Source: CALLMJ01 sp964493765
Lineage (GTDB): Bacteria; Bacteroidota; Bacteroidia; J057; CALLMJ01
Assembly: GCA_964493765.1 (NCBI GenBank)
Contig: CAZBPK010000137.1
Location: 1 to 5,117, forward strand
Length of the DNA: 5,117 bases
Reading direction: 5' to 3'
The first letter of the stretch is position 1; each line of letters opens with the position of its first letter. A model generated the notes under the pieces. It ran no database searches. It worked only from the letters and a program-made list of their open reading frames with translations, and was not told the origin of the DNA. Of this stretch, positions 1 through 5,117 are shown in pieces. The translations under genes were made by a program, and so were the position numbers.

Positions 1-96
1 ATAATAGTTTGCTTTATTGCTCTACTGGTCAGCGGCTTAAAGGCTCAATAAGATTTTAGTCCAATAGCACAATTGATTACAGAGCATAATTATCAT
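1..96 (+). pseudogene. Possible decayed start of a secreted protein gene (left edge)
   Basis: Read from base 1, the frame gives IIVCFIALLVSGLKAQ, then TAA (49-51), then DFSPIAQLITEHNYH, then TGA (97-99), with further stops behind it. The first part looks like the hydrophobic core and cleavage region of a Bacteroidota signal peptide ending in KAQ. The second looks like the beginning of a mature secreted protein. A CAA-to-TAA change at 49 would explain the first stop, but the later stops mean more than one lesion. The alternative is that the segment ending at 51 is the true C-terminus of an upstream membrane protein. The protein family is not recognised. The presumed start codon lies outside the window. 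Confidence 0.3.
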
Positions 97-118
97 TGAC
101 AACATGAAATTCTTAAAA

Positions 119-149
119 TTTGACTTCATGAATAAAAAGATATAAATTG
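119..149 (+). promoter_or_regulatory. Weak promoter candidate for the pyruvate kinase gene
   Basis: TTTG at 119-122 is followed after 20 bases by TAAATTG at 143-149, an imperfect version of the Bacteroidota -33/-7 pattern (TTTG and TAnnTTTG). This would place the transcript start roughly 25 bases before the ATG at 181. The leader is AT-rich with no Shine-Dalgarno sequence. A second partial -7-like string (TATTTTG, 170-176) lies too close to the ATG to be convincing. In such AT-rich DNA chance matches are common. Confidence 0.25.
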
Positions 150-180
150 CGGCAATATTGAACTTAAAATATTTTGTTCT

Positions 181-1623
181 ATGAATAACATCATACCGAA
201 TTACAGTAAAACGAAAATGGTTGCGACCATGGGTCCGGCTTGTAATAAAAGAGAAATTTTATTGGAAATGATACGCTTAGGCGTGGACGTTTGCCGTTTA
301 AATATGTCTCATGGCGACCATGATTTTCATCAACAGCTTATCAATTTAATCAATGAAATCAACAGAAATGAAAATTTGAATGTTTCTATTTTGTTAGATT
401 TACAAGGACCTAAGATTCGTATGGGTGCTTTAAATGAGCCTTTTCAAGTAAATCCAGGGGATATTATCAAATTTTGTACTACCCTTAAAGAACCCAATTT
501 AGAAGAAAAAATACTACCTATGGTATGTGATCGTTTTGCACAAGATGTAAAACCTGATGACATGGTATTGGTAGATGACGGAAAAGTAGAGTTAAGAGTA
601 ATAGAAACTGACTATAAAGATACTGTTACCTTAAAAGTTATAAGTGGTTCCGAAATTGGTTCTAAAAAAGGTGTTAATTTGCCATGGGTAAAATTGGATA
701 TACCAGCACTTTCCGAAAAAGATCTTAATGATTTGCATTTTGGAATCAGAAATAAAGTGGAATGGATTGCATTATCATTTGTGCGTCATCCTAAAGATGT
801 TGAAGATTTGCGAAAAATCTTAATAGAAAAACAGTCTAACGCCAAAATTATTTCCAAAATTGAAAAACCCGAAGCATTAGAATGTATAGATGAAATTATC
901 AAAGTGAGTGATGCCATTATGATAGCAAGAGGAGATTTGGGAGTTGAAATACACTTAGAAGATGTTCCATTATGGCAAAAAACCATTATCAAAAAATGTA
1001 ATGAATTAGCCAAACCTGTAATCGTGGCAACACAAATGTTAGAAACTATGATTCAAAATCCTCGTCCTACAAGAGCAGAAACTACCGATGTTGCAAACGC
1101 TGTTTTTGATGGGGCTGATGCATTAATGTTGAGCGGAGAAACCTCCGTAGGTAAATATCCTGTAGAAGTGGTTCGTACTATGCAAAAAGTAATTTCCCAA
1201 GTAGAAAAACAGGATTCTATTTATTTTAAAAATTTATTTACTTCTCCAGATAGTAAAACTTTTTTATCCGATGCAGTTTGTATTGCCGCGGTTAAATTAG
1301 CAAATGGTATAAAAGCTAAAGCTATTGTTGGAATGACTCGTTCAGGATATACTGCTTTTCAATTAGCAAAATGTAGACCCAATTCAAACATCTTTATTTT
1401 TACTGATAACGAATCTTTGCTGAATACCTTAAATTTAGTCTGGGGAGTTCGTGCATTCTATTATAATCAGTTTCATGGAACCGATGAATCTATTGCTGAT
1501 ATTGTTCATATTTTAAAAAATAAAGGTTTAATAGATAAAGGTGATGTGATCATTAATTTAGGAAGTATGCCACTCAAATCGCGAAAAAGAACTAACATGC
1601 TTAAAGTTACAGAAGTAGATTAA
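181..1623 (+). CDS. pyk: Pyruvate kinase, predicted K+-independent type
   Basis: Catalyses phosphoenolpyruvate + ADP to pyruvate + ATP, the last step of glycolysis, in the cytosol. The 480-residue length is normal for a bacterial enzyme. Visible motifs in order: TKMVATMGPA (11-20); CRLNMSHG with Arg39, Asn41 and Ser43; DLQGPKIR (73-80); a B domain at about 83-175; IISKIEKPEAL with catalytic Lys226 and metal ligand Glu228; ARGDLG with metal ligand Asp252; VATQMLETM with Thr284; RAETTDVANAVFDGADALMLSGET (299-321 region); and a C-terminal regulatory domain from about 360. In the K+-site segment the rabbit Thr113/Lys114/Glu117 positions are Leu74/Gln75/Lys78, the combination linked to K+-independent pyruvate kinases. 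The ATG at 181 fits the usual short leader before TKxVATxGPA. No neighbour on this strand is linked to it, and it converges on the minus-strand genes. No terminator hairpin directly follows the stop. Confidence 0.97.
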   Translation: MNNIIPNYSKTKMVATMGPACNKREILLEMIRLGVDVCRLNMSHGDHDFHQQLINLINEINRNENLNVSILLDLQGPKIRMGALNEPFQVNPGDIIKFCTTLKEPNLEEKILPMVCDRFAQDVKPDDMVLVDDGKVELRVIETDYKDTVTLKVISGSEIGSKKGVNLPWVKLDIPALSEKDLNDLHFGIRNKVEWIALSFVRHPKDVEDLRKILIEKQSNAKIISKIEKPEALECIDEIIKVSDAIMIARGDLGVEIHLEDVPLWQKTIIKKCNELAKPVIVATQMLETMIQNPRPTRAETTDVANAVFDGADALMLSGETSVGKYPVEVVRTMQKVISQVEKQDSIYFKNLFTSPDSKTFLSDAVCIAAVKLANGIKAKAIVGMTRSGYTAFQLAKCRPNSNIFIFTDNESLLNTLNLVWGVRAFYYNQFHGTDESIADIVHILKNKGLIDKGDVIINLGSMPLKSRKRTNMLKVTEVD

Positions 1624-1635
1624 TGTTTTTTTCTA

Positions 1636-1773
1636 TCATTTAGCTGAATGGGTTTGCTGAAATAAACTTGTTTCACTTTGCTTATTCAATTTTTTAGACT
1701 GTTCAAAATTCGCAGTCTGTGATGCTTCTTGTTCATTAAGATAATATGTTTTAATGCTCTGAAATTTATCCAT
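1636..1773 (-). CDS. Possible 45-residue hydrophilic small protein
   Basis: An ATG at 1773 opens 45 codons beginning MDKFQSIKTYYLNEQEA and ending in TGA at 1636-1638. The product is rich in Gln, Lys, Ser, Thr and Glu, has no membrane segment or Cys, and is probably helical in its N-terminal two thirds. I do not recognise a family. The frame begins right at the end of the T-tract of the hairpin at 1774-1813, so either that hairpin controls it or transcription reaching it is mostly terminated. It ends 12 bases from the pyruvate kinase stop codon, in convergent orientation. It could equally be a chance frame or a leftover of a decayed gene, given the remnant next to it. Confidence 0.3.
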   Translation of the reverse strand: MDKFQSIKTYYLNEQEASQTANFEQSKKLNKQSETSLFQQTHSAK

Positions 1774-1813
1774 AAAAAAATTATATCACTCAAACAATGC
1801 TGAGTGATATAAT
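1774..1813 (-). terminator. Rho-independent terminator, minus strand
   Basis: A perfect 13-bp inverted repeat, ATTATATCACTCA (1780-1792) and TGAGTGATATAAT (1801-1813), encloses an 8-base loop. On the minus strand the stem is followed by a run of seven T (complement of the A-run 1774-1780, sharing one base with the stem), the layout of an intrinsic terminator, although the stem is AT-rich. It lies 34 bases beyond the stop codon of the T9SS remnant (1848-1850) and was probably that gene's terminator. With no hairpin directly after the M28 gene at 2106, it may now end that transcript too. On the plus strand no T-run follows, so termination of the pyruvate kinase mRNA here is less likely, though the stem could protect its 3' end. 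Confidence 0.75.
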
Positions 1814-1847
1814 CATAGCTTATGAAAAAATCAATATTTATGGAAAA

Positions 1848-2056
1848 TTATTCTTTAACAATTTTTTTAGTGAAAACACCTTCTTGTTTCACTATCTTAA
1901 TTACATAAGTTCCAGTTGGGATATTTCTGCTTTCTCTACCTGAAACTCACTAATGTAAGTAAAGTTAAAATTCTTCTTTTCCTGTGAATAAAGGTTTTAC
2001 AAAATTATAGAAATTAATAGGATAAATAAAGCAAAAACCAACGTTTTTTTGTGAAT
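1848..2056 (-). pseudogene. Collapsed remnant of a T9SS-secreted protein gene
   Basis: Two pieces of one secreted protein appear to be joined. From 2056 the frame reads HKKTLVFALFILLISIIL (after ATT where an ATG would be expected), then TAA (1997-1999), then NLYSQEKKNFNFTYISEFQ. This is a typical signal peptide with cleavage near LYS/Q, followed by a mature N-terminus. The +1-shifted frame from 1946 to 1848 reads VSGRESRNIPTGTYVI and ends FTKKIVKE-stop, a typical end of a type IX secretion sorting domain (xxIPTGTYVIKI...KKIVKE). The middle of the protein, normally hundreds of residues, is missing. The two open stretches overlap at 1904-1946, so the junction lies there. A large internal deletion plus start loss, one nonsense change and a frameshift would account for it. 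The original function cannot be told from what is left. The ATG-to-ATT and CAA-to-TAA changes are inference. Confidence 0.6.
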
Positions 2057-2105
2057 GCTTATTATTAATTTACCAATTCCTATATTTTCAGTATGAAAAA
2101 AATTT

Positions 2106-3518
2106 TTACTCCAAAATTTTTAAAAGAATTTTTTGCATAGAAACAAAAGAAGTTAATTCTAAACCTTCCGGTAAATCTAGGTAATCATGGTAATGTTTGG
2201 GACCTCCCATTGTGTAAAAAAATAATGCGGGGATATTTTTTAGAGTAAAAGGATAATGGTCGCTATTAGGGGCATTAGGTCTTTCACTGAAAGTCAGGGG
2301 CTTACCGAGCTGTTCGTTGATAGACAGAATTTCGCGAAATAAATCAGGATAAGTTTTGGCTCCTACTGCCATTACACCTTCTTGACCATGCCCCAGTAAA
2401 TCAAAGTTTAATACGTATTTGATTTTTTCTAAGGGCGTGCAAGCGTTTTTCATTACATAATATAAAGAACCGTTCAAGCCCGTTTCTTCAGCACCAAAAG
2501 CAATCCAAAGGATGTTATATTTTGTTTGAATTTTTGCGACTTGTTCTGCTAAAACCAATAAAAAAGCTATTCCCGAGGCATTATCATTGGCACCTTTAAA
2601 AATCGTTTCACCTATACTACCTAAATGGTCATAGTGCGCACAAATTACAATAGTACTATCTATGATTCCCCTTTGAAAAGCAATGACATTTTGAGAAAAT
2701 TGAGTTCCTGCACGAGTTTTTACTGCATAATGGTCTATGGTTTTGATTTTTATATTCTCTTGAATAAAAAGCACAGGAAAGTTTATGGGTTCTGCGGCAA
2801 AACTATGAGTGAGTTTTTTTTGTTTAATAATAAGACCACCTGCATTATACATTTTGGCTTGTTTGATTTGATTTTCAGTAGAATACCATTTTTTTAAGCT
2901 ATCTTTTAAGTTGTCGGGGATATTATTCGGCATGCCGTCTTCAATGATGATCCATTTTTTATTGGCTTTTTGGGCAATTTTTTCCCAGTTCTCATGTGAG
3001 CCATAGCCAATATATTGGGGACGAACATTTTTTATTTCTACGGAAGGGGTATGAGGTGATGGCAAAAAATCTTTACTAGGAATAAGTTTTTGATGGTTGA
3101 TGATTAGTTCAGCGTCTTGAATAAGATTTAAAGGGAAATTAAAATTTTGGGTCATTCCAGAGGAACAAATAGGATTTAATCCAAAGGAAGTAAATTGTTT
3201 TTTGATGTATTCAGCTGCAAGAACATGTCCGTTATTCATATAACCACGCCCTTTGAAAGTATTACTACAAAGGGTATCAATATGGAAACGGGCTTTTTTA
3301 AGGATAGTAAGGCTGTCTAAGTATTGGGAATGTAAGGAAGGGGAAGCAAGGCTTAGGGTAAGCGTGAGGGATGCGAAGGGCACGAAGTGGCACTGCCTTT
3401 TGACTGCAAGGAAAAAGGATTGCCGAAGCGAAAGCGAAGCCCGAAGCAGCCCGACCTGAGCGCAGCGAAGGACACGCCCTAAAAATAAAATAAAAAAATT
3501 AATCAGGCCAATAATCAT
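2106..3518 (-). CDS. Secreted M28-family metallopeptidase with repeat inserted in its signal peptide
   Basis: A zinc-dependent exopeptidase of family M28, probably an aminopeptidase acting outside the cytoplasm. The 470-residue product begins with a signal region (1-65, cleavage probably near LHS/Q at 64/65). A peptidase N-terminal part and a PA-like insert follow (about 165-280, with IGYGSH and NAGGLII), then the M28 catalytic core. Metal and catalytic residues visible are His295 in AHYDHLG, bridging Asp312 in GANDNASG, general base Glu344 and ligand Glu345 in FGAEETG, Asp373 in NFDLLGH, conserved Asp420-His421 in SDHYPF, and a probable last ligand His444 in HYHDYLD. All key residues are present, so the enzyme core looks intact. 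The ATG at 3518 lies inside the end of the upstream gene (20-bp overlap), suggesting translational coupling. Residues 14-52 come from a GC-rich repeat and put six basic residues into the signal peptide. An in-frame GTG at 3383 (codon 46) is an alternative start. Exact substrate is unknown. Confidence 0.93.
   Translation of the reverse strand: MIIGLINFFILFLGRVLRCAQVGLLRASLSLRQSFFLAVKRQCHFVPFASLTLTLSLASPSLHSQYLDSLTILKKARFHIDTLCSNTFKGRGYMNNGHVLAAEYIKKQFTSFGLNPICSSGMTQNFNFPLNLIQDAELIINHQKLIPSKDFLPSPHTPSVEIKNVRPQYIGYGSHENWEKIAQKANKKWIIIEDGMPNNIPDNLKDSLKKWYSTENQIKQAKMYNAGGLIIKQKKLTHSFAAEPINFPVLFIQENIKIKTIDHYAVKTRAGTQFSQNVIAFQRGIIDSTIVICAHYDHLGSIGETIFKGANDNASGIAFLLVLAEQVAKIQTKYNILWIAFGAEETGLNGSLYYVMKNACTPLEKIKYVLNFDLLGHGQEGVMAVGAKTYPDLFREILSINEQLGKPLTFSERPNAPNSDHYPFTLKNIPALFFYTMGGPKHYHDYLDLPEGLELTSFVSMQKILLKILE
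3363..3479 (-). repeat. GC-rich interspersed repeat-like element in frame within the M28 gene
   Basis: On the minus strand it runs from GGGCGTGTCCTTCGCTGCGC to GCATCCCTCACG. The block 3361-3480 is about 60% GC (72 of 120 counted) in a window that is otherwise strongly AT-rich. Its ends carry a short inverted match, GCGTG (3362-3366) and CACGC (3473-3477). Internal structure includes a possible 7-bp stem with one G-T pair (3376-3382 with 3394-3400) and several GAAGC/GAAGCGAA copies at 3425-3447. I recall GC-rich elements with similar ends (GCGTGAGGGATG at one end, CACGCCC at the other) scattered in several Bacteroidota genomes, but only one copy is present here, so the repeat status is inferred. 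Codons 14-52 (117 nt) of the peptidase derive from it. Exact borders are uncertain by a few bases. Confidence 0.65.
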
Positions 3519-4182
3519 AATTTTTGGGCTTCTTAGATTTGGATTCTTGAACCAAATGATTCACTAAACGGGCTAAAGTAAGAGGGTCTAATGGTGCCAT
3601 TGGCGCTAAACGCTGTCTCTGATATTGATACTGGTATAATTGAGTTACTGCACGATTTCTTTCTTTGTCATCAACATCCATGTTTTTCATGAAAAATTTT
3701 AAAAGCGTAGGGTCTAAATTGTTTTGGGATATCTGGTCTAATCTTTCCGAAGGTAAAGGCATGTTCAAAATAGCGGTCTTCATTTCTTCAGCATTTTGAA
3801 AAGGGCGGATTGTTACACTAGGAAGTGTAATGGTGTCTTCTATAAGATACTCAATTATGTAAATGTAAGGATTTTTTTTGTCTCCTTCGTAAGATTTTAT
3901 GTAGTCATTGAAAATGAGTTTAGCATCTCTAAAACCAATGGAACGGAATAAAATGGTATCACCAAAAGTAACAGGAAGGCTAAAAAAACCTGCGTCATTA
4001 GCAAAAGTACCTCTTCTTGTATTTTTTATTAGTACATGGGCATAGGGAATGGGTTCACCGCTTCTTTTATTGACTACTAATCCCGAAAGCTGGAAAACTT
4101 CTTTAGTCTTAATAGGACCTTGTGCCCAAACTAGCGTATATCCCGCTAATATTGCCCACAAAAATTGGATAATTTTTTTCAT
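3499..4182 (-). CDS. Secreted carboxypeptidase-regulatory-like domain protein
   Basis: A 227-residue exported protein of a kind common in Bacteroidota, function unknown. A signal peptide covers 1-20 (MKKIIQFLWAILAGYTLVWA, cleavage before Gln21). A carboxypeptidase-D-regulatory-like beta-sandwich spans about 31-90, with the typical order LSGLVV, GEPIPYAHVLIKNTRRGT, GFFSLPV, GDTILFRSIGF. A linker LPSVTIRPF follows (about 120-128), then a charged, probably helical C-terminal part (133-215) rich in Gln and Arg (QYQYQRQR), ending KNYDYWPD. This is not the N-terminus of a TonB-dependent receptor: no plug or barrel follows. I chose the ATG at 4182 over an in-frame TTG three codons earlier because it gives a standard MKK signal peptide and the TTG lies within the -7 promoter candidate. 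The stop at 3499-3501 lies 20 bp inside the downstream M28 gene, so the two are probably co-transcribed and coupled. Confidence 0.85.
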   Translation of the reverse strand: MKKIIQFLWAILAGYTLVWAQGPIKTKEVFQLSGLVVNKRSGEPIPYAHVLIKNTRRGTFANDAGFFSLPVTFGDTILFRSIGFRDAKLIFNDYIKSYEGDKKNPYIYIIEYLIEDTITLPSVTIRPFQNAEEMKTAILNMPLPSERLDQISQNNLDPTLLKFFMKNMDVDDKERNRAVTQLYQYQYQRQRLAPMAPLDPLTLARLVNHLVQESKSKKPKNYDYWPD

Positions 4183-4188
4183 TGTCTG

Positions 4189-4220
4189 CAAAAATAAAAT
4201 AATAACTTAGGAAAATCAAA
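4189..4220 (-). promoter_or_regulatory. Bacteroidota-type promoter candidate for the 4182-2106 gene pair
   Basis: On the minus strand TTTG (4220-4217) is followed after exactly 20 bases by TATTTTTG (4196-4189), a full match to the TAnnTTTG -7 box. It lies in the 53-base gap after the T9SS gene and ends six bases before the ATG at 4182. The transcript would therefore be leaderless or have a leader of only a few bases. The surrounding poly-T content makes a chance match possible. Confidence 0.4.
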
Positions 4221-4235
4221 TGTTAATCCCCACTT

Positions 4236-5117
4236 TTATTCTGCTATGATGATTTTATGAGTGGAAACGGTGGTTTCTGTATGAGCTACTACTAAAAATA
4301 GTCCTTGGGGTAAAAAATCTATGGAATAATTTTTTTCGAAAGGAAGGGGCTTAATCGCTAATAACAATTGACCTTCTAGGGAAAATATTTCTATTTTTGT
4401 AAGGGGTTGTTCGGTTTGAAAGTGTAAGGTTTTCTTTTGATGGGTATGAAAGTAAGTTGGGAAAACTTGAATAGTTGTCTGCTGGTAAGATTGCTCACGA
4501 GCAAGTTGTGTGTTCCAATGAATAACGCCTATGGCGTCTAAATCAAAGCCTGAACTGGCAAAAGGGGTTGGGTAAGGGTCATTAATCGGTCTACCTTGTG
4601 AGTCATAACTCCTGTATAGGGGGGAAATACTGCCTATTACATCTACAACTTTTACGTGGGTGATATGGTTAATATTGAGGTTTGAACTGTCTTTAAGGTC
4701 TTCTAGATCAAACGGTGTTCCGTAGTTTAAGAGGTATTTTCCTGCAAGGTTATGAATTTTGGAAGCGTCTAGGACTCCAAAGCCGCCTACTTGGGAAAGG
4801 GTATCGGTTAAAGAAATAGAGGGAAAACGGACAAAATGGATACCATCAGAAGAGACTTCTACGTGGGCAAGTTCTAAAAAAGCGCCATTAGCGTTGATAA
4901 AGCCATTTTCAAAAACAGCAAAGTCAGGTCCGGGTTGATTTTGAATAGGATAATCAAAGGTTACAATGGCAAAGCCACTATCCCCTAAACTTACTACGGC
5001 ATTATCGGCTATGCCTATAACGTTTTGTTCAGAGCCTACGGAAGCCAAGCCTTGTGAGGGGTTCTGTATATCTATATAACCACGAAATACTTGGCATTGC
5101 TTTGCCCAACCTACAAA
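4236..5117 (-). CDS. T9SS-sorted cell-surface protein, 5' end outside window
   Basis: The frame is open to the window edge (293 visible residues starting FVGWAKQCQVFRGY), so the gene is partial at its start; the TTG at 5048 is not a likely start. The N-terminal and central part is a conserved secreted module that I recognise from Bacteroidota surface proteins but cannot assign a function: SLGDSGFAIVTFDYPI (43-58), GPDFAVFENGF (63-73), FLELAHVEVSSDG (80-92), GGFG (111-114), NLAGKY and GTPFDLEDL (123-141), YDSQGRPINDPYPTPF (171-186) and SGFDLDAIGV (189-198). The Asp/Glu/Asn-rich motifs suggest a beta-sandwich, possibly binding calcium or a ligand. A type A-like T9SS sorting domain follows (about 216-293: IQVFPTYF, LTKIEIFSLEGQLL, LPQGLFLVVAHT, HKIIIAE), directing export across the outer membrane and surface attachment. 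It lies upstream of, and in the same direction as, the next two genes, with no hairpin in the 53-base gap. Confidence 0.85.
   Translation of the reverse strand, partial: FVGWAKQCQVFRGYIDIQNPSQGLASVGSEQNVIGIADNAVVSLGDSGFAIVTFDYPIQNQPGPDFAVFENGFINANGAFLELAHVEVSSDGIHFVRFPSISLTDTLSQVGGFGVLDASKIHNLAGKYLLNYGTPFDLEDLKDSSNLNINHITHVKVVDVIGSISPLYRSYDSQGRPINDPYPTPFASSGFDLDAIGVIHWNTQLAREQSYQQTTIQVFPTYFHTHQKKTLHFQTEQPLTKIEIFSLEGQLLLAIKPLPFEKNYSIDFLPQGLFLVVAHTETTVSTHKIIIAE

Larger units (their letters stand above)
1624..2105. other. 482-base region without a full-size gene
   Basis: This AT-rich spacer separates the convergent pyruvate kinase and M28 peptidase genes. It contains the possible 45-codon ORF, the minus-strand terminator and the T9SS gene remnant described separately. 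The remaining stretches, 1624-1635 and 2057-2105, show only homopolymer-rich sequence. I see no RNA gene, insertion sequence or tandem repeat in it. Confidence 0.7.

Noticed and set aside
37..129. 30-codon minus-strand frame starting MKSNFKNFMLSMIIMLC
   Set aside because: Very short, overlaps the possible plus-strand remnant and pyk promoter region, and has no supporting promoter or family resemblance.
786..1013. 75-codon minus-strand frame inside the pyruvate kinase gene
   Set aside because: It lies wholly opposite conserved catalytic motifs of pyk and has no recognisable protein features.
1696..1718. Inverted repeat AGACTG...CAGTCT as terminator of pyk
   Set aside because: Only a 6-bp stem with an 11-base loop, and on the plus strand the T-run precedes instead of following it.
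49..1999. UAA read as glutamine, suggested by two TAA codons (49-51 and 1997-1999) where CAA would fit
   Set aside because: All intact genes here use CAA/CAG for Gln, and pyk, the M28 gene, the regulatory-like gene and the T9SS gene all end in TAA. Both broken frames also carry other lesions.
2625..2897. 90-codon plus-strand frame opposite the M28 gene
   Set aside because: Antisense to the PA-like and catalytic regions of an intact conserved gene; Cys/Phe/Tyr-rich composition typical of a shadow.
3253..3459. 68-codon plus-strand frame across the GC-rich element
   Set aside because: It exists because the element lacks stops on both strands. It is antisense to the peptidase N-terminus and has no leader or domain.
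3363..3479. Insertion sequence or transposon
   Set aside because: About 117 bp with only a 5-bp imperfect terminal match and no transposase; too small for an autonomous element.
3357..3482. TTA on both sides of the GC-rich element as a target-site duplication
   Set aside because: Three bases in AT-rich DNA is not significant, and the length with the duplication would not preserve the reading frame.

Overview
The window looks like a chromosomal piece of an AT-rich Bacteroidota bacterium. The evidence is a carboxypeptidase-regulatory-like domain protein, a type IX secretion (T9SS) C-terminal sorting domain plus the remnant of a second one, A-rich sequence instead of Shine-Dalgarno sites, and a promoter candidate of the TTTG-N20-TAnnTTTG type. 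I cannot place it at genus level.

Layout. Positions 1-180 hold a short broken reading frame (signal-peptide-like, then stops) and the leader of a pyruvate kinase gene (181-1623, +), whose K+-site motif is of the K+-independent type. The span 1624-2105 has no full-size gene but is not empty. On the minus strand it holds the collapsed remains of a secreted T9SS protein gene (2056-1848: a signal peptide joined to a sorting-domain tail), a strong hairpin with a T-tract (1774-1813), and a possible 45-codon ORF (1773-1636).

From 2106 to the right edge three genes run on the minus strand. In transcription order they are a T9SS-sorted surface protein cut by the window edge (5117-4236), a small secreted protein with a carboxypeptidase-regulatory-like domain (4182-3499), and a secreted M28-family metallopeptidase (3518-2106). 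The last two overlap by 20 bp and probably form an operon. No terminator is visible directly after the peptidase gene, so the remnant's terminator at 1774-1813 may now end that transcript. All three products appear to be exported; a shared pathway is not evident.

The most striking observation is a GC-rich repeat-like element of about 117 bp (3363-3479, about 60% GC) lying in frame inside the signal peptide of the M28 peptidase. Removing exactly 39 codons restores an ordinary signal peptide. This resembles in principle the protein-coding palindromic repeats of Rickettsia. I found no CRISPR array, tRNA, rRNA, transposase or defence system, and no wholly new multi-gene system.
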